A DNA stretch of 64,000 bases from Bacteroidota bacterium (GTDB lineage Bacteria > Bacteroidota > Rhodothermia > JANXDC01), in the NCBI GenBank assembly GCA_025998875.1, contig AP024675.1, positions 1,833,549 to 1,897,548 of the forward strand, read 5' to 3'. A model generated the notes under the pieces. The model was not told where the DNA came from. It saw nothing but the letters and a program-made list of their open reading frames with translations, and searched no databases. This document shows positions 62,105 to 64,000 of this stretch, piece after piece. Numbering within the stretch: position 1 is the first letter of the stretch; each line of letters opens with the position of its first letter. The translations under genes and the position numbers were made by a program.

Positions 62105-64000
62105 ATGCGTGCGATCTGCCGGCTCCTGAGCGGATTGTGGCTTCTGTTCCCCGGCATGCTTGCCGCGCAGGATACCCTCCTGGAACGTCTGACAATCGCA
62201 CGCGTGACGGACGTTTTTCCGCTTCTCCAGAGGCTTAGCGAGGAGCTTGAGCAGGGCAAGCGCTTTAGTGAGGAAGCGCGCATCGCCCGTCTTACCGCGC
62301 GCTTCTGGCAGGACCCGGCGGCGCCTCCGGAGGTGGTGGAACGCCTGCGGCACATCTACGGCATGATCGCGCCCGTCCTGGCGGTCATGGACCCTCCGCT
62401 GGCCGAAACGCTGTTCGTGCGCGTGCCCCTGACATGGATGGCCTCGGGCGATGAGACGCGCCGAAGGCAAGGACTGGAGACGCTTACGCTGAGCTGGGAG
62501 CTCTTCTTTGAACATGCCCAGCAGGAAATTCTGCTCCAGGCGCTGCCTTCGGCCCTTGCCCAGGCCGCCACCTGGACCGAGGAGGACTTTGAAGCCATCC
62601 TGTCCTTCCTAGCCAACCGGGTAGCGCTTTCTTCCGAAGCGCACCTGCCGGACAGCCTGCCAGAGACCTTCGTGGAGCGCCTGCGCCGCTATCGGGGGCC
62701 CCATGCCTGGAAACTCCCCGATATCCTGGCTCTGGATACCACGGAGACAGGCACGGACCGGCTCATCGCGTGGGCGCAGAATCCGCCCCCTCCGCCGCCG
62801 TCGCTGGCCGCGTACCGCCATCGCTGGCGCGAGGCCTTTCTGGATAAGTTGGATGGTCGCCAATTGACACTGGAGCAGAAGCGGCAGGTCGTAGCGCTGC
62901 TGTCTGACCCCGAGCTCCGGGACGCCGTGTTCCGCCTGGTGCGTGCCTGGCGGTACCGGGGTGAGCCGCTGCCTCCACCGCCGCCGGAGAGCCTGCCCAT
63001 GCTGGAGGAGTGGGCCGTCCGGGAACATTGCGAGGAAGCCGTGCGCCTGCTGGCGGCGGCCGGTCGGGAGGGGCTGACGCGGCTCTTCCGGATGGCGAGG
63101 GAGGAGCTCCGGGACTGGGGCGCCCCTATCCGAGAGCCTCGCCCCTGCGAGGGGGATCGCTGGAGCGCGCTCTTCGAGCACGCAGACGCCATCGCAGACC
63201 GGATCGAAGCCGCCTACCGGGAAGACCCAGCGCCCCGGCTCCTGCGCCTGCTGGCCCGCGCGGGACGCTGGGAGGTCGTCCTCGAGGCCCTGTCCTCTCC
63301 CGAGGCCGCCCTGCGGCGGGAGGCGGCCTTTCTCCTGGCCCTGGCGGTGGCGCCGGAAGAGGATGCGCTGGCGCGAACAGGGGATGCCGGACAGGGGCAG
63401 GCTGCTGGTGGCGTCGTGGCAAAAGCGGCCGGAGCTGCACCCGCGCGCGCGGGAAGCGCTGCGCCAGGCACTCCGCGATGAAGATCCGAACGTGCAGCGG
63501 GAGGCCCTCCGGGCGCTCCTCTCCCTGGGCGACGAGACCGCCTGGCCGGTGCTCCTTGTGGCGCTGCGTGCGGAAAACGAGAACCGGTTTCAGACTTTCC
63601 TCAGCGGGTTCCGACCGGCGCTTACGGACTCCCTGGCGCGTGCGCTGGCCGAGGTGCCCGGAGGGATTCCAGCGAAGCGGTGCGTCGCCGCGCCGTCGTC
63701 CTGCTTGGCCGCGCGGAGCCCGGGCCCTGGCAGGCCGCGGTGGAGCCCGTGCTGCGGGGGCTGCTCCGGGACCCCCACCAGGAAGTGCGCCGCGCTGCGG
63801 CGGAATACTTCGCGGCCGCCCCCGCCCGGGAGGTCGCCACCACGACCGCCCTCCTCGAGGCCACGCGCGACGCCTACGAGTACGTCCGGCATGCCGCGGC
63901 CATGGCCCTGGGGCTGGCCCGCGGCTGGACGCCGGAGCTGGTGGACCGTCTGGAGGTGCGGCTACGCGAAGGAGACCCGGACGAAAATGTCGTGCGGGCG
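62105..64000 (+). pseudogene. HEAT-repeat secreted protein with two compensating frameshifts, truncated by the window end
   Basis: The ATG at 62105 begins a signal peptide (MRAICRLLSGLWLLFPGMLAAQ). The first frame runs to a stop at 63481 but loses coding character near 63370. Between about 63372 and 63660 the natural reading is the +1 frame (RLLVASWQKRPELHPRAREAL and QREALRALLSLGDETAWPVLL, typical HEAT repeats). After about 63660 it returns to the first frame (SSEAVRRRAVVLLGRAEPG, EVRRAAAEYF, YVRHAAAMALGLARG). Two opposite one-base changes would restore one long HEAT-repeat protein. Either the gene is decaying or the assembly has two indels in this very GC-rich stretch. Confidence 0.7.

Noticed and set aside
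1-64000. CRISPR arrays, tRNA or rRNA genes, complete insertion sequences
   Set aside because: No regularly spaced direct repeats, no T-loop/acceptor pattern and no transposase motifs were found when reading the intergenic regions.

Overview
This window looks like the chromosome of a GC-rich member of the Bacteroidota/Rhodothermota side of the FCB group, possibly a thermophilic Rhodothermales relative. Three things point there: one secreted protein ends in a type IX secretion (T9SS) sorting domain; several genes carry a TTG/TTTG-N19-21-TAnnTTTG-type promoter as in Bacteroidota; and the protein families (TamB, LptB, PPDK, an endonuclease-type MutL, a CorC/GldE-like CBS protein) fit. A sigma-28 promoter and a flagellin show that the cell is, or recently was, flagellated. 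The taxonomic call is an inference, because no search was run.

Layout. (1) 1-8.3 kb is an accessory segment that is much more AT-rich in places. A gene truncated by the window edge overlaps a 1567-residue DEAH helicase with a C-terminal DUF1998 cysteine cluster. The upstream protein ends in about 120 residues that align well with ribosomal protein uS9 (S9), which is the most unusual feature here. Small genes and about 900 bp without a convincing gene follow. (2) 8.6-14.3 kb holds a small secreted barrel-like protein and a convergent five-gene envelope operon: LolA-like protein, two FtsX/MacB-type permeases, ATPase and outer-membrane barrel. (3) 14.7-22.9 kb is a tightly overlapping operon aroK-aroB-tamB-rnr closed by a strong hairpin. 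(4) 22.9-31.4 kb contains a secreted S9 peptidase fused to a formylglycine-generating-enzyme-like domain, aat, a thiolase, a sugar-nucleotide epimerase, and a reverse-strand lptB / Fe-S oxidoreductase / lipase operon.

(5) 31.4-35.2 kb has a solitary flagellin with a sigma-28 promoter and terminator, then ppdK. (6) 35.3-40.3 kb has a thioredoxin-like protein, a zinc-ribbon methyltransferase, and a TolC/MacA-like/ATPase export operon that lacks its permease. (7) 40.4-54.3 kb holds aroA, a TPR lipoprotein, pyrimidine phosphorylase, pspA, enoyl-CoA hydratase, a CBS protein, rpsT, mutL, upp and a STAS/anti-sigma kinase/response-regulator phosphatase partner-switching module. (8) 54.3-59.0 kb is lon followed by recG on the reverse strand. 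(9) 59.3-64.0 kb is a run of secreted proteins: an OmpA-like-tailed protein, a HAF-repeat protein with a T9SS signal, and a HEAT-repeat protein broken by two compensating frameshifts that runs off the window.

Most of the window from 14.7 to 59 kb is ordinary housekeeping sequence. The region worth a search for new biology is the uS9-like/DUF1998-helicase pair at the left edge. It has the look of a nucleic-acid-targeting defence module, but its other components may lie upstream of the window. No tRNA, rRNA, CRISPR array or intact insertion sequence was seen.
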